A stretch of DNA of 64,000 nt from Brasenia schreberi (lineage: Eukaryota; Streptophyta; Magnoliopsida; Nymphaeales; Cabombaceae): contig JAYKKT010000091.1 in NCBI GenBank assembly GCA_036023115.1, positions 28,276,001-28,340,000 on the forward strand. Reading direction: 5' to 3'. How positions within the stretch are numbered: the stretch's first letter is position 1; each line of letters opens with the position of its first letter. The translations under genes were made by a program, and so were the position numbers. Positions 22,574-32,771 of the stretch are shown piece after piece. The notes below the pieces were generated by a model that made no database searches, was not told the DNA's origin, and saw only the letters and a program-made list of their open reading frames with translations.

Positions 22574-22923
22574 AATTTAGCTTTCATGGGGATCTTGACA
22601 CACTTATGGAAGGTGGATGGCACGGCCCGAAGATTATGTATCCATTGTCTTCCTATGAGTAGGTTGTAATGGGGGTATATGTCTAAGACATGGAACACCC
22701 TTGCATGTGTTATACCCCCTATTTCCATGGGTAACTCTACGACTCCTAAAGGCTTTGATGCATTTTCATCGTATCCTGTGATAACGATGGGGCTTAGATT
22801 CACAGAGGTTAAGGAGACTCCGATTTGATGGGCCATATGTAATGGAAGGATGTTTAGACCTCCTCCTCCATCAACCAAACACTTGTTTAGAAGATGGTGA
22901 TTCAATACTACCTCTATATGCAA
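22567..22923 (-). pseudogene. Retropepsin-like protease of element C
   Basis: The active-site region reads CLVDGGGGLNILPLHMA and the C-terminal region reads YNLLIGRQWIHNLRAVPSTF, as in plant Ty3/Gypsy proteases. The catalytic Asp is present, but the motif is DGGG instead of the usual D(T/S)G or DGGS. The frame upstream (23124-23483) is the gag-protease linker. Confidence 0.75.
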
Positions 22924-23570
22924 GGCTTGGTTATGGGTTTGATATGATCGTTCTAGCTCATCTTTCGAGGGGTTTTAGCACAGATAGGTGAGACTAGGAA
23001 GGATAGGGACTCAGGGGTTGTGGTTGAGCTAACCTTGGCTCTTTCTAAGATTTTCTCTAAGACCTGCCTATGCTTGAAGGAAGTTTGGATTAGTTCTATG
23101 CCTGAAGGAAGTTTGGATTAGTTCTATGCCTGATGTGCTTCAAAATCATATGGGGTTAACACACTTTTTCCTTTGTCCATGACCTGAGATGCTTTGGGAA
23201 TGCATGATTTTGAAGGGTCGGGAATAATGACCACTTCTTTGGTAGCATCTTTGGCTAGATGCAGGGGTTGATATATCCTTCCGGACCTGATCACCATGCC
23301 CATACCTTCTCTAGGGCTCGTTCCTATGTTGGCTCTAATTTTGTGCTTCAGAGCACCCTGAATTTCTAAAATGGCTCTAGTCAGGGGCAGGACTCTAAGC
23401 ACTCCCCGGATCACTACTTTCTTGGCTTTTTTTATTATGATGAGAGAAGGTGGTGTATGACAAGTAGTGGAATTCGTATGCAATACATGCTCCTTCCCAC
23501 TGGTGCTTGCGTGGTTGGGGAAGGGCTCTTTAAGAATGGCTTGGGCAGGCTCTGGTTCCTTAGTTACCTA

Positions 23571-24712
23571 GAGTCGGTCCTGCTCTATCAAGTTCTCGAT
23601 TTTATTTAAAAGGGAGTAACATTTATTTGTATCATGACCCTTGAGTCGATGATACTTGCAAAATTTGTTCAAAAATCTCCCTTTTAGAGGTGTCCCCTCG
23701 AGAGTTTCGGGAAGTGTTACCATTCCTTAGGCGAGCAGGAGGTCGAGAACCTCCGAGATGTGTTGCCCCAATGGGGTATTCTCCCACTTTTCAAAAGTTT
23801 TTTTAATCTTTTTTTCAATTTTTGGTCCATTCTTCTTTGAAGGGCTGGTCGGATTCGTTTCCACTCGGACATTAGCAATTTTTTGGGGTTTTGCCCCATT
23901 GTCCATAGTGGGTACCCCATAAGTCCCGGGTTTTTCAAAACATGGTTTTTGAAGCATTTTTCCTTTTCATAAGTCATCGTAGACCCCATTTTTCAAATTT
24001 GCTTCGAAGAGGAAAGCCTTTTTTATCAGTTTATGAAAAGTTGAAATTTCATGAAAAGAAAGAAGTGTTTTCAACTCCGTTTTAAAATTCTCAAGGATGA
24101 GCATTACTGTACATCCTTTAGAGATGGGCTCTCTCACTTGCCCGAGGAGGGACCTCCATTGAACGATGAATGCATGTATATCCTCGTTCGATGCTTGTTT
24201 TGTATAAAGCTATTCGCTAACTCTTCAAAAGTTGCGAACTGGCTTAGGTCATAGGAAGCGAGCCATTTTGAAGCATTTCCCTTAAGGGAGAGGGAGAACC
24301 AATATATCTATTTAGTAGAGTCCTTATTCCTTCTATAGACTTTTTGGTAATCTGAAGGAAGAAAATCCGATAGTGTGTATGATCTTTTCTCTTTATTTTA
24401 GCCTCTCAACAGTTGTTGGAGGGTTTTTTGATCCTTCAGTATAAAGGATTCGTGATATTGGTCCCCCTCCATGATGAAGGTTTCTTTAGGCCTTTTTGAC
24501 TTGCTAGGCTTTTTCTTAGCCTTAGTAGGTTCGCCATGAGATGAGCAAGACTCGGCCGCCTCGGCCTCTTGGCTAAGGGCGGCGATTCTTGCTTCAAATT
24601 CCTTTCGCAAGTCTTCAAACTCTTCTTTTTTGCTTTTGAAAGTGGTTTTTGAAAATGGACTTGATGAGCACGAGGCTCAGCTAGACACTTCATTGGAGTC
24701 TGAACTTGACAT
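23571..24712 (-). pseudogene. Gag of element C (decayed)
   Basis: The ATG at 24712 opens MSSSDSNEVSS with a TGA at codon 12 and continues to a stop at 24398. Below it a capsid-like stretch reads NASKWLASYDLSQFATFEEL in a frame with further stops. A zinc-knuckle-like CKYH...GHDTNKC motif occurs near 23630. The product would have been the particle protein that packages element RNA. The start lies 111 bases inside the primer binding site. Confidence 0.75.
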
Positions 24713-24822
24713 GATTCCGAATTTTGGAAATCCTATAAGTGCAAAAAGGCAAAAGTTAAACACTTTTCTTGAAAAATTTTCAAAGTTTTGATTTGTTGAA
24801 TTGAAGTTCGCTTAAGACCCGA

Positions 24823-24840
24823 GTCCCACTGGGCATGCCA
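24823..24840 (-). promoter_or_regulatory. Primer binding site of element C
   Basis: TGGCATGCCCAGTGGGAC on the minus strand starts 4 bases inside the 5' LTR. TGG is the complement of the CCA end of a tRNA. I do not assign which tRNA. Confidence 0.8.
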
Positions 24841-25002
24841 ATTCTGTAAACATGAAAATTTTCACTCCTAAGTTATAGAAAACTTGAAGTGAACCTTTTC
24901 ATGTCTACGCTTGCGCGAGCGTGCAAGCTAGCTTACACAAACTAACGAAGATTTTTAAACGTTTTCCTGACTTTTGGCGATTGTAGGCAAGCAGACTCTT
25001 TT

Positions 25003-25047
25003 CGCTTTAAACCTTCTTCAACCGATGCTCAAGGGTCGGTTTAAGCG
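25003..25047 (-). other. Conserved U5 stem-loop, AAAC/GTTT variant
   Basis: CGCTTTAAAC pairs with GTTTAAGCG, as in 7385-7429. The loop differs at two or three bases while the stem is unchanged. Confidence 0.65.
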
Positions 25048-25339
25048 CTTAGGAACTTCAATTTTTAAACAAGTTTTTCTTCAAATGACAAGTGTTTTGA
25101 CGAATTCGGTTCATGCACTCATGACCCATTTTATTACGGGGTTGGACGACCCTAAGTTTCTTGGAAGTTTTATTTGTTTAAGCCTTATGTGTGTGTGGAA
25201 TGTGTGGCCTAGTTTCAGCGTGATTTGAGCGAGTGTTCGAGCAATTTGCCGCAATAAGAGGATGCAGAGATGTTATAAATCTTGTTTTGGGGTTTTTGAG
25301 AATGATGATGTGAACTCACCCGAATTAAAATTGCACCCA

Positions 25340-25610
25340 CTCTTCTTTCACGAAAGTAAAACTTACGCGAATTGAAAGTGCATTCACTCTACGTTCACGA
25401 AAGTAAAACTCACGCAAATTGAAAGTGCAACCACTCTACGTTCACGAAAGTAAAACTCACGTGAATTGAAAATGTAGCCACTCTACTTTTACGAAAATAA
25501 AACTCACGTAAATTGAAAGTGCAACCGCTTTATGTTCATGAAAGTAAAACTCATGCAAATTGGAAATGTAGCCACTCTACTTTCACGAAAGTAAAACTCA
25601 CGCTAATTGA
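25340..25610. repeat. Minisatellite of the type 2 LTR, diverged copy
   Basis: About six units contain TTCACGAAAGTAAAACTCACG followed by CAAATTGAAAGTGCAACCAC. One exact inverted repeat TACTTTCACGAAAGTA remains near 25577; the others carry one or two changes. Confidence 0.8.
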
Positions 25611-25959
25611 AATATGTATACTTGCTTAAGAAAAGAGGGGGTTCGAAGTATAGAATGTTTATAACGTATATTGAGGCAGAGAACGGCAAGGCTCAAGTGC
25701 TCGTGGGTGCGATCATGTCCATCCACTAGTTAAGAGTGAAAAGGCTCAAGTGCCCGTGGGTGCGATCGTGTTCATGCACCAATATTATAATATGGGGGGA
25801 GGCTTCACTCCATTACTACAACCCCGTTCCGAATTGAATTTAATGAAGAAAACGGTTTGAAATCAAAGTTTTAATAACTTACAAGTTTTTCCCTTCAATC
25901 AAGCCCTTGGTTTAGTTTGTTTGGTTCACTCGAGCCCACGCCTTCACCCTTGGTTCGGT

Positions 25960-26300
25960 TCGATGCAGCCCTCTTGCCGAGCCCCCCTTGGTGTAATCGG
26001 GTCCTTCCCTTGATCAACCCTCTTTGTGCAGCCAAGTCCTACCTTGGTCGAGCCCTTTTGGTGCAGCCGGGTCTTGGTCAACCCAAGGTGTAGTCGGGTC
26101 TTGGTCAGCCCAAGGTGCAGCCGGGTCTTGGTCAGCCCAAGGTGCAGTTCGACCTTGGTTTTCCTAGTCGGGTCCTCCTTCTTGATCGAGCCTTCGGTTT
26201 AGGCACTCACCTTATGGTCAGTCGGGTCCTCCCTCCAAGCATTCGGCCAAGCCTCCAAGGTGCAATCGGGTTCCAAGCCTTTGGTCTCTTGATCCTTGAC
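25960..26300. repeat. GC-rich tandem array of the type 2 LTR
   Basis: GGTGCAGCCGGGTCTTGGTC with GCCCAA linkers recurs about seven times with variation. It corresponds to the array at 8540-8905. Confidence 0.7.
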
Positions 26301-26395
26301 CAACCTTAATCAACCCCCTTTGTGTAGCCCTAAGCTCTTCACGTGAGCTCCCACCTCTCTCCTCTCTCCTTACTTCCAACCAACCCCCTTTGAAG

Positions 26396-26410
26396 CCCCC
26401 CCCCCCCCCC
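26396..26410. repeat. Poly(C) tract of 15 bases
   Basis: Fifteen C in a row lie 8 bases from the TATA box at 26419. The G-run in other LTRs is the arm of the promoter palindrome, so this may be an expanded arm. Confidence 0.8.
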
Positions 26411-26418
26411 ACCTTAGC

Positions 26419-26428
26419 CTTATTTATA
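26419..26428 (-). promoter_or_regulatory. LTR TATA box
   Basis: TATAAATAAG on the minus strand lies at the position expected from the other LTRs. The palindrome seen in type 3 LTRs is not kept here. Confidence 0.6.
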
Positions 26429-27087
26429 GGGAGTGGATCCCTTGGGGCGGGTTGGATCTAGATCCTTTGGTCCAGATTCGATCCAAAATCTTTTTTTTGT
26501 ATCCTTCTTTGGGGCGCAAAACAATTGATTTTCGAGCGGGCTCCGGTTCCTCGGTGACCCGATTTTAGGCTGGGTTTTTTCCAGTCCTTTGATCGACCAA
26601 TTTCTTACTTTCAGGATTTCTTGATCTTTGGTTTTTGATCTGTTTGGCCCCGTTTTGAGCTTGCATTTGGCAAGGTTGATCCCAGATTTTGAGGCGGACA
26701 CTGATTCCCGTTTTGACAGACCTGGTCTTTGGTTTTTTTTTACAGCTTCATCAGGGTCTTGGTTTCATTTTGCATTTTTGAAGCTGAACTTGTCTTTTGA
26801 AATTGACACCAGGTTCAATCTTTCATCTCGCTTTTATCCGGTCAGGTTGGGCCTCTCCTTCACTTTTTGACTGGATTTCGAGCTGGATTTTGGATCAGGT
26901 TTCACCTGTCTGTTTGAGCTATTTTTCAATCGATGAGTTTTTTACTTGAATTCAAAACCTTTATTTTGAAATATTTTCTGAAAACGTTTAAACTTAAAAT
27001 TTTTGGGGTTTTAAAAGTTCAAAAAGGCTGGAAGCTGGTTTTTGAAATTCAGGGGTTTTGAAAACATCACCATTTTGAGTGTTTACA

Positions 27088-27828
27088 GAAAGCTATAGAT
27101 GTCAACTTTTCAATGAGACTAGTTTTAAGAAAATTAGATTATGAAGACAATATTATGGGATGATAACCCAACCTTTATCGCAGGAAACATATATTGTATA
27201 GATTCAGTTCTATATTTATCCGATTTTTCCTAATTTTATTTATGTGGCTGCACAACCCTAAAATTCTTGAAACCTTTATGATATGTGGGCTTGTGTGTGA
27301 TGATTCGATATACAAAATTTCAGATCTTTTGGAGTAGAGAGTAGAAAATTAAAAATAAAACATCAGATAGATATAGGATTAGGAAAACAGATTTTCGTGT
27401 TTAGAACATACATGAATGCATCTCATCCGAAATTTAAAGACAAATCACAATAATTTCAAAGTAAATGACTGAATGAAATGAATTGAAATATATCTATAGC
27501 TTAAGCATATAGGGGATTAGTAGATATAAGAGATTATAATGCATAGAGAGGTAGGAGAAACTTGAAATCAAACAAGTAATAGGCATGAATGTGACGAAAT
27601 AAAATGGGCAGCATAACTAGCTATTACATCCATGGGGAAAGTCAATTGCTCCATTATTACAACCCTTAAATTGAATGGAAAGTAAGAGAAAGATTAATGA
27701 AAAAAGAGAGAACTAATTGACCTTGCTCGTGACAACAATGGAAGAAGAACTTGTGGAAAGGGGTAGCTCCTCTCCTTCCTTCTTTCTCTCCCTATCTCTC
27801 TCTTTTCCTCTCCCTCTCTCTCTCTCAT

Positions 27829-27887
<59 letters not shown>

Positions 27888-28779
27888 CTGCAGCTCTCCC
27901 TCTCTTTCTTCACTCCCTTTAATGCTGGAAACCCAACCCCAATTCCTCTATTTATAGACCTCAAGGGAAGGGGCCTAGAGCCTTTCACGGTTTGGGTATG
28001 AATGTGCTTCTTGGCCTAGCACTTGATCTAACTCCATTGCTGACCACATGGCTTTACGTGGGACTCATAGTGGTCCTTCTTTGGTCAAGGTAAGTGGAAC
28101 TAGGTTGGCCAAGGTGTATAGGTTAAGCCAAGTGGGTTCGGTCAAGGTTGGTGAAGGTGCAGTCCGGATCAATTTGATGCCACCTAGTGCAATCCTTAGT
28201 GCCATTCCACTTCAAACTTACCCAAGGTTGGCCCCTTAAAACACATGGGCTAGGTGCAGCCCACATGAGCTGCATCGGACTTGAGAGGGTGAGCTCAACT
28301 CACCCTAGTGCCTCTTGCTCACCCATAGTATCTTGACTTAAGTCTTGACTTGGGTATGGTCTAACCCATGGTGGTTTCGATTTCCTTAGCCTACTCGAAA
28401 CTTGATCCTTTGTCTTGGTCCATATTTGATTAATGAGCTTGGTCCTTGCATTCTTGCTTTTGCTTTGAGATCGGTTTGGGATACTTTATTCGATCCCGCT
28501 TTGGCCCTAATATCGTGCCTTCATCTTGAATACTTGGCATGGCTTTCGCAAGCTCATCCTTGTCCCCTTTTTAACTACGCTTTATTCCATCTTTGGTTAA
28601 ATCAACATCTTTTAAAACTTGATTTTATGACTTCAAGTTTAAAAACATTTGATTTTAAAATATTGTTTTTGGTATTTTGTAAAATTTGTAGGTTGTATTT
28701 AAATCAGGGATTTTAAAACAAGCCTATTATTTCAAAACATGCTTCGATATATTTTTGAAAATATTTTAGGGAGTTTAGA
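27088..28779 (-). repeat. Type 3 LTR fragment
   Basis: The sequence begins inside an LTR (GAAAGCTATAGATGTCAAC matches the middle of other type 3 copies) and ends in a mutated GAGTTTAGA where GTGTTTACA is expected. It has a TATA box near 27948 (minus strand TATAAATAGAGG) and a (CT)25 tract. Element C probably inserted into this LTR and its left part was later lost. Confidence 0.75.
27836..27885. repeat. (CT)25 microsatellite
   Basis: A perfect CT run lies about 65-110 bases downstream of the LTR TATA box in the sense direction, so the transcript would carry a (GA)n leader. A shorter CT run lies at the same relative place at 31640-31672. Confidence 0.9.
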
Positions 28780-29548
28780 AAATCTTGAAAATTTTATACA
28801 AAACATAGATTGATATGGAGATTTAGAAACTATTTTTATTCCAATTTTAAGTGTTGTGGATATGTACAATTAAATCCAAGAACATACCTTACTTAGGTAT
28901 TCGGAAAAGATTTGTGACAAAAATACAGAGGTTTAGAAAAATGGTTGTATCTTGGTGCACAGACCTTCGATTTCTATGAACTTTGTCTTGTTGGAAAACT
29001 ATGAATCTCATCTTTCTAATATATTCAACAAAATTGGTTTACTGCAAAGAATGTTATGGGATTATGACCTAACCTGTATTACAGGAAGTGCAAGTTTTAC
29101 AAACTTTGTTCCAATTTTATCCGGTCTTTTATGATTTTATCCGGTATTCTCCTATTTTATTTATGAGGTTGCACAATCCTAAAATTCTTGAAATTTTTTT
29201 TAACATTGGGTCTATGTGTGTAGATTAAGTGTGCCAAATTTTAGCACATTTGGAGCAGGGATTAAGGAATTAAAAATCATACATCAGACATATGCAAAGT
29301 ACAAAAAACATGTTTTCCGTTTTACAACATACGTGAATGCATTTCGTCCGAGTTTAAAAGACAATATACAATAATTAAAATATAAATGGCTGAAGTAAAT
29401 GAAAGGAATTGTAATTATAGCATAAGCATAGAGGGGATTAGGAGATATAAGAGCTTATAATGTATATTGGGGTAGGAGAAACCGAAAATCAAACACATAA
29501 CATGCATATATGAACATAAAGGAAATTGGACAGCATAACCTTTAACTA

Positions 29549-31445
29549 CAACAACAACAACAACAATTAAGCCTTTTCCCATACTAGACGGGGTCGGCTA
29601 CATGGATTCTTTGTTTCCACATATCCCTACCATGTGCCATGTTGGCAGTTAACTCCCAATAAGCTAGATCATTCTTTATTGTTTCTTTCCAACACTTTTG
29701 TGGTCGTCCTCTACCTCTTTTAATACTTTCCAAATTTAGTTTTTCTAATCTTCTTACAGGTTCTTCTTTTGATCTTCTTTCTATATGTCCAAACCATCTT
29801 AAACGATGTTCTCTCATTTTATCCTCTATTGGTGCCACTCCTAATTTGTTTCTAATAACCTCATTATGTATACGGTCTTTTCTTGTATGACCACTCATCC
29901 ATCTTAACATCTTCATTTTTGTCACGAACATCTTTTGTATATGTTGATGATTTACTGCCCAACACTCAGAACCATAAAATATGGCAGGCCTAATTGCTGC
30001 TCTATAATATTTACCTTTTAACTTTAATGGTATCTTCTTATCACAAAGAATGCCTGATGCTCCTCTCCATTTTAACCAACCAGCATTAATTCTATGCGTA
30101 ACATCTCCATCAATTCTTCCATCACTCTGAAAAATTGACCCTAGGTATTTAAAACTTTCCTTTTGGGTAATGCAATGTATGCCAATTTTAATTTTTATGT
30201 CCTCTGAAGTAACCAAATGATCAAACTTACATTCCATATATTCTGTCTTTGTTCTACTAAGTTGGAAGCCTTTGCTTTCTAATGTTTCTCTCCATAGTTC
30301 CAATTTTCTATTAACTTTTTCCTTAGACTCCTCCACTAATACAATGTCATCTGCAAATAACATACACCAAGGTACTTCATCTTGAATATGTTTTGTTAAC
30401 TCATCCATCACCATTATAAATAAGTATGGACTTAAAGTTGATCCTTGATGTAACCCAATATTAACTTCAAAGAAGTCTGTCATTCCTTCGTGAGTCCTCA
30501 CACATGTTTTTTGCACCATCATACATGTCTCTTATAAGGCTAATATATGTCAATGGGATACCTCTTTTTTCCAAGGTTCTCCAAAGAACCTCCCTCGGTA
30601 CCCTATCATAAGCTTTTTCTAGATCAATAAATATCATGTGAAGGTCTTTCTTTTTTACTCTAAAATGTTTCATAAGACGTCTCAAAAGGTGAATCACTTC
30701 GATAGTAGATCTGCTTGGCATGAATCCAAATTGGTTCTGTGTTGTACTTGATACTTGTCTTAACCTACGTTCGATAATTCTTTCCCATAATTTCATAGTA
30801 TGACTCATTAACTTGATACCTCGATAATTCGCACAATTTTGAACGTCTCCCTTGTTCTTATATATGGGTATAAGTGTACTTGCTCTCCATTCCTCGGGCA
30901 TCTTTTGGTTTTTCCATATTTCATTAAATAGTCTTGTGAGCCAAGTGATTCCTATTTCTCCTAGTATTTTCCAAACTTCTATAGGAATATTATCTGGTCC
31001 TACCGATTTACCACCCTTCATATGTTTAAGAGCCTCTTTGACTTTATTCTTTTGAATACGTCGATAGAAATTGTGGTTTATATACTTTTCTGACTTGGCT
31101 AAATCTCCTAAACTAATACTAACATCTTTATTTTCATTAAAAAGATTATAAAAATAGTTTTTTCATCTATTTCTTATATCATCATTTGTCACTAGAATTT
31201 TTTCATCCTCGTCTTTTATGCATCTAACATAATTAAGATCTTTAGTTTTCTTATCTCTAGCCCTAGCTATCCTAAAAATATCTCTTTCATCCTCTTTTGA
31301 GTTGAGTTTTTTATATAAGTCCTCCCAAATCTTAGCTTTTGCTTCACTAACGACCTTTTTCGCTTTCTTCTTTAATTTCTTATAAGCTTCTAAAGTTTCA
31401 CTAGTTTTCCTAGCATAATGTAATTTGTAACATGCCTTTTTTGCC
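29549..31445 (-). mobile_element. 5'-truncated RTE-type LINE
   Basis: The element is inserted in an LTR, flanked by TAACTA at 29543-29548 and at 31446-31451. Its sense 3' end is a short tandem repeat of GTT/TTG units, typical of RTE elements and unlike a poly(A) tail. Only the reverse transcriptase and C-terminal part is present. The endonuclease that should start the ORF is missing, as in most LINE copies that were cut short during insertion. Confidence 0.85.
29584..31440 (-). pseudogene. RTE LINE reverse transcriptase (broken)
   Basis: The translation shows the RT N-terminal part ([16 protein letters not shown]), [38 protein letters not shown], then GLHQGSTLSPYLF and the catalytic MLFADD, followed by the C-terminal region with RGRGRPQKCW and a stop at 29584. 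A single-base frameshift lies near 30505 in a run of A, and there is one in-frame TGA near 31162 in the part before RT. The enzyme would have copied LINE RNA at a nicked target. This copy lacks the endonuclease and is inactive. Confidence 0.88.
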
Positions 31446-32771
31446 TAACTATTACATAAAAAATAGAGTCATCTATTCCTTAATTATAATCTCATTGAAT
31501 TTAATAAAAGTGGAGAAGAGAGAAATTTGAAAGAGAAGGGAAGAAATAACTTTTATCGTGGTGGATCGGGTGGTGGCCGATGACTTGCTAGCAACAGCTT
31601 GGAGGGGGCGGCACCTCCACTCTTCTCCTTCTCCTTCCTCTCTCTCTCTCTCTCTCTTTCTCTCTTTCTCTTGCTACATGATTTCCTCTCTTTCTTCAAT
31701 GTCTCAAACAAGCCCCAAGGCCCCCTTTTATAGATTTCAAGGAGGGCCTCTAGGACCTTCCACGGTTTTGGATTTTGGGCCAATATTTCATCTCATTTTG
31801 ATCCGAGGGTTGGTCCATTGCTGCACATGGGTGCATGTGGGCTGGGGGTGGTCCTCTCTTGGTCCATGTGGGCTTGGTGCAGTCCACATGGACTGACCTC
31901 TACCTTGGGCATGGCTAGGTGAAGTCACCTTAACCTGCCTTTATGTTTGGCTTGGTCTTGATGGCCTTGCTTGATGATTTGAGGCGAGTTTGATCTTGCC
32001 TTCTTTACTCACCTTAGTATTGTTCCAATTTTTGAATTTGAATTGGCTCAAAGGCATCTCCTTGGTCTTGACTCACCTTGATTGAATCCAAGTCTTGATC
32101 GAGCCACCCACCTAGGTGCGGTCTTCACTTGATTCATGACATAGCTTGCCCTCATGACTTGGTTTAAAGGGGGCAGTTCTCACTTGGTCTAGCTCGTAGC
32201 TAGGCGTGGTCCATCTTTGCTTGGTGTAGGGCTTAATTAATTCGTCCTTGGCTTGCTTTTCTGGATTTGAACCAAGATGCCTTGTTGAATCATTTCTACC
32301 CAACCGTTTGCTTGTCTTGATTTGAATCAAAGTGTCCTATTGAATCATTTCCACCCAACCATTTGCCTTAGCCAAGACTTTGCTTTGATATCTTTCTTGG
32401 TCCTTTGGCCTGATCTTGAAGCTTGAGTGGACTCTAACCTTGTCTTGAATTAGATCCATCTGGCATGTCTTATGATCACCAACTCTCTTAGGATGGACCG
32501 TCTTGAATGTTGAATTGGATTGAACTTTGGATGACCCTACTTGGCTTCGAGGCTTGATTGGGCTTTTGCATGCCTTGACCCATTCTTCTAGGCAAATCTG
32601 CATCTTTTATATTTGAATTCCAAAACTTGATTTTGTAACCTCGGGTTTTAAAAACATTTTCATTTCCAAAATGTTGTTTTTGGCATTTTATGAAATTCGT
32701 AGGCTGTGTTCAATTCGTGGATTTAAAAAATGCCAAGATTTATTTTAAAAAATATTTTTAACGTGTTTACA

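Larger units (their letters stand above)
17600..24844 (-). mobile_element. Internal region of element C, a Tat-lineage Ty3/Gypsy retrotransposon
   Basis: In sense order it has a primer binding site, gag, zinc knuckle, aspartic protease, RT, RNase H, archaeal-type RNase H, integrase and a 3' non-coding part. The second RNase H upstream of integrase is the diagnostic feature of the plant Tat group. The coding part is broken by several frameshifts and stops, so the copy is dead. The polypurine tract and 3' LTR are missing: the element is cut at about 17600 within the 3' non-coding part, next to LTR fragments of other elements. Confidence 0.88.
24845..27087 (-). repeat. Type 2 LTR, 5' LTR of element C
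   Basis: The 2243-bp unit starts TGTAAACATG and ends GAGTGTTTACA on the plus strand, next to the primer site on its left. It has the stem-loop at 25003-25047, a six-unit minisatellite, a GC-rich array and a minus-strand TATA box at 26419-26428. It aligns with the solo LTR at 7229-9775 but has fewer and more diverged repeat units. The flanking base pairs at 27088-27092 are GAAAG; the partner duplication is lost with the 3' LTR. Confidence 0.88.
28780..32771 (-). repeat. Type 3 LTR, 5'-cut and split by a LINE
   Basis: LTR sequence runs 28780-29548 and resumes 31446-32771, ending in ACGTGTTTACA. It lacks the first several hundred bases on the left. A TATA box lies near 31724 (minus strand TATAAAAGGGGG). 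The break in the middle is filled by an RTE-type LINE with matching flanks. Confidence 0.75.

Noticed and set aside
15657..24844. Element C bounded on its left by the type 3 LTR at 15657 as its own 3' LTR
   Set aside because: Element C has a type 2 5' LTR, and no polypurine tract adjoins the type 3 LTR. The junction is a rearrangement.
27713..28001. Open frames encoding long Ser-Leu or Arg-Glu runs
   Set aside because: They are translations of the (CT)25 microsatellite and not proteins.
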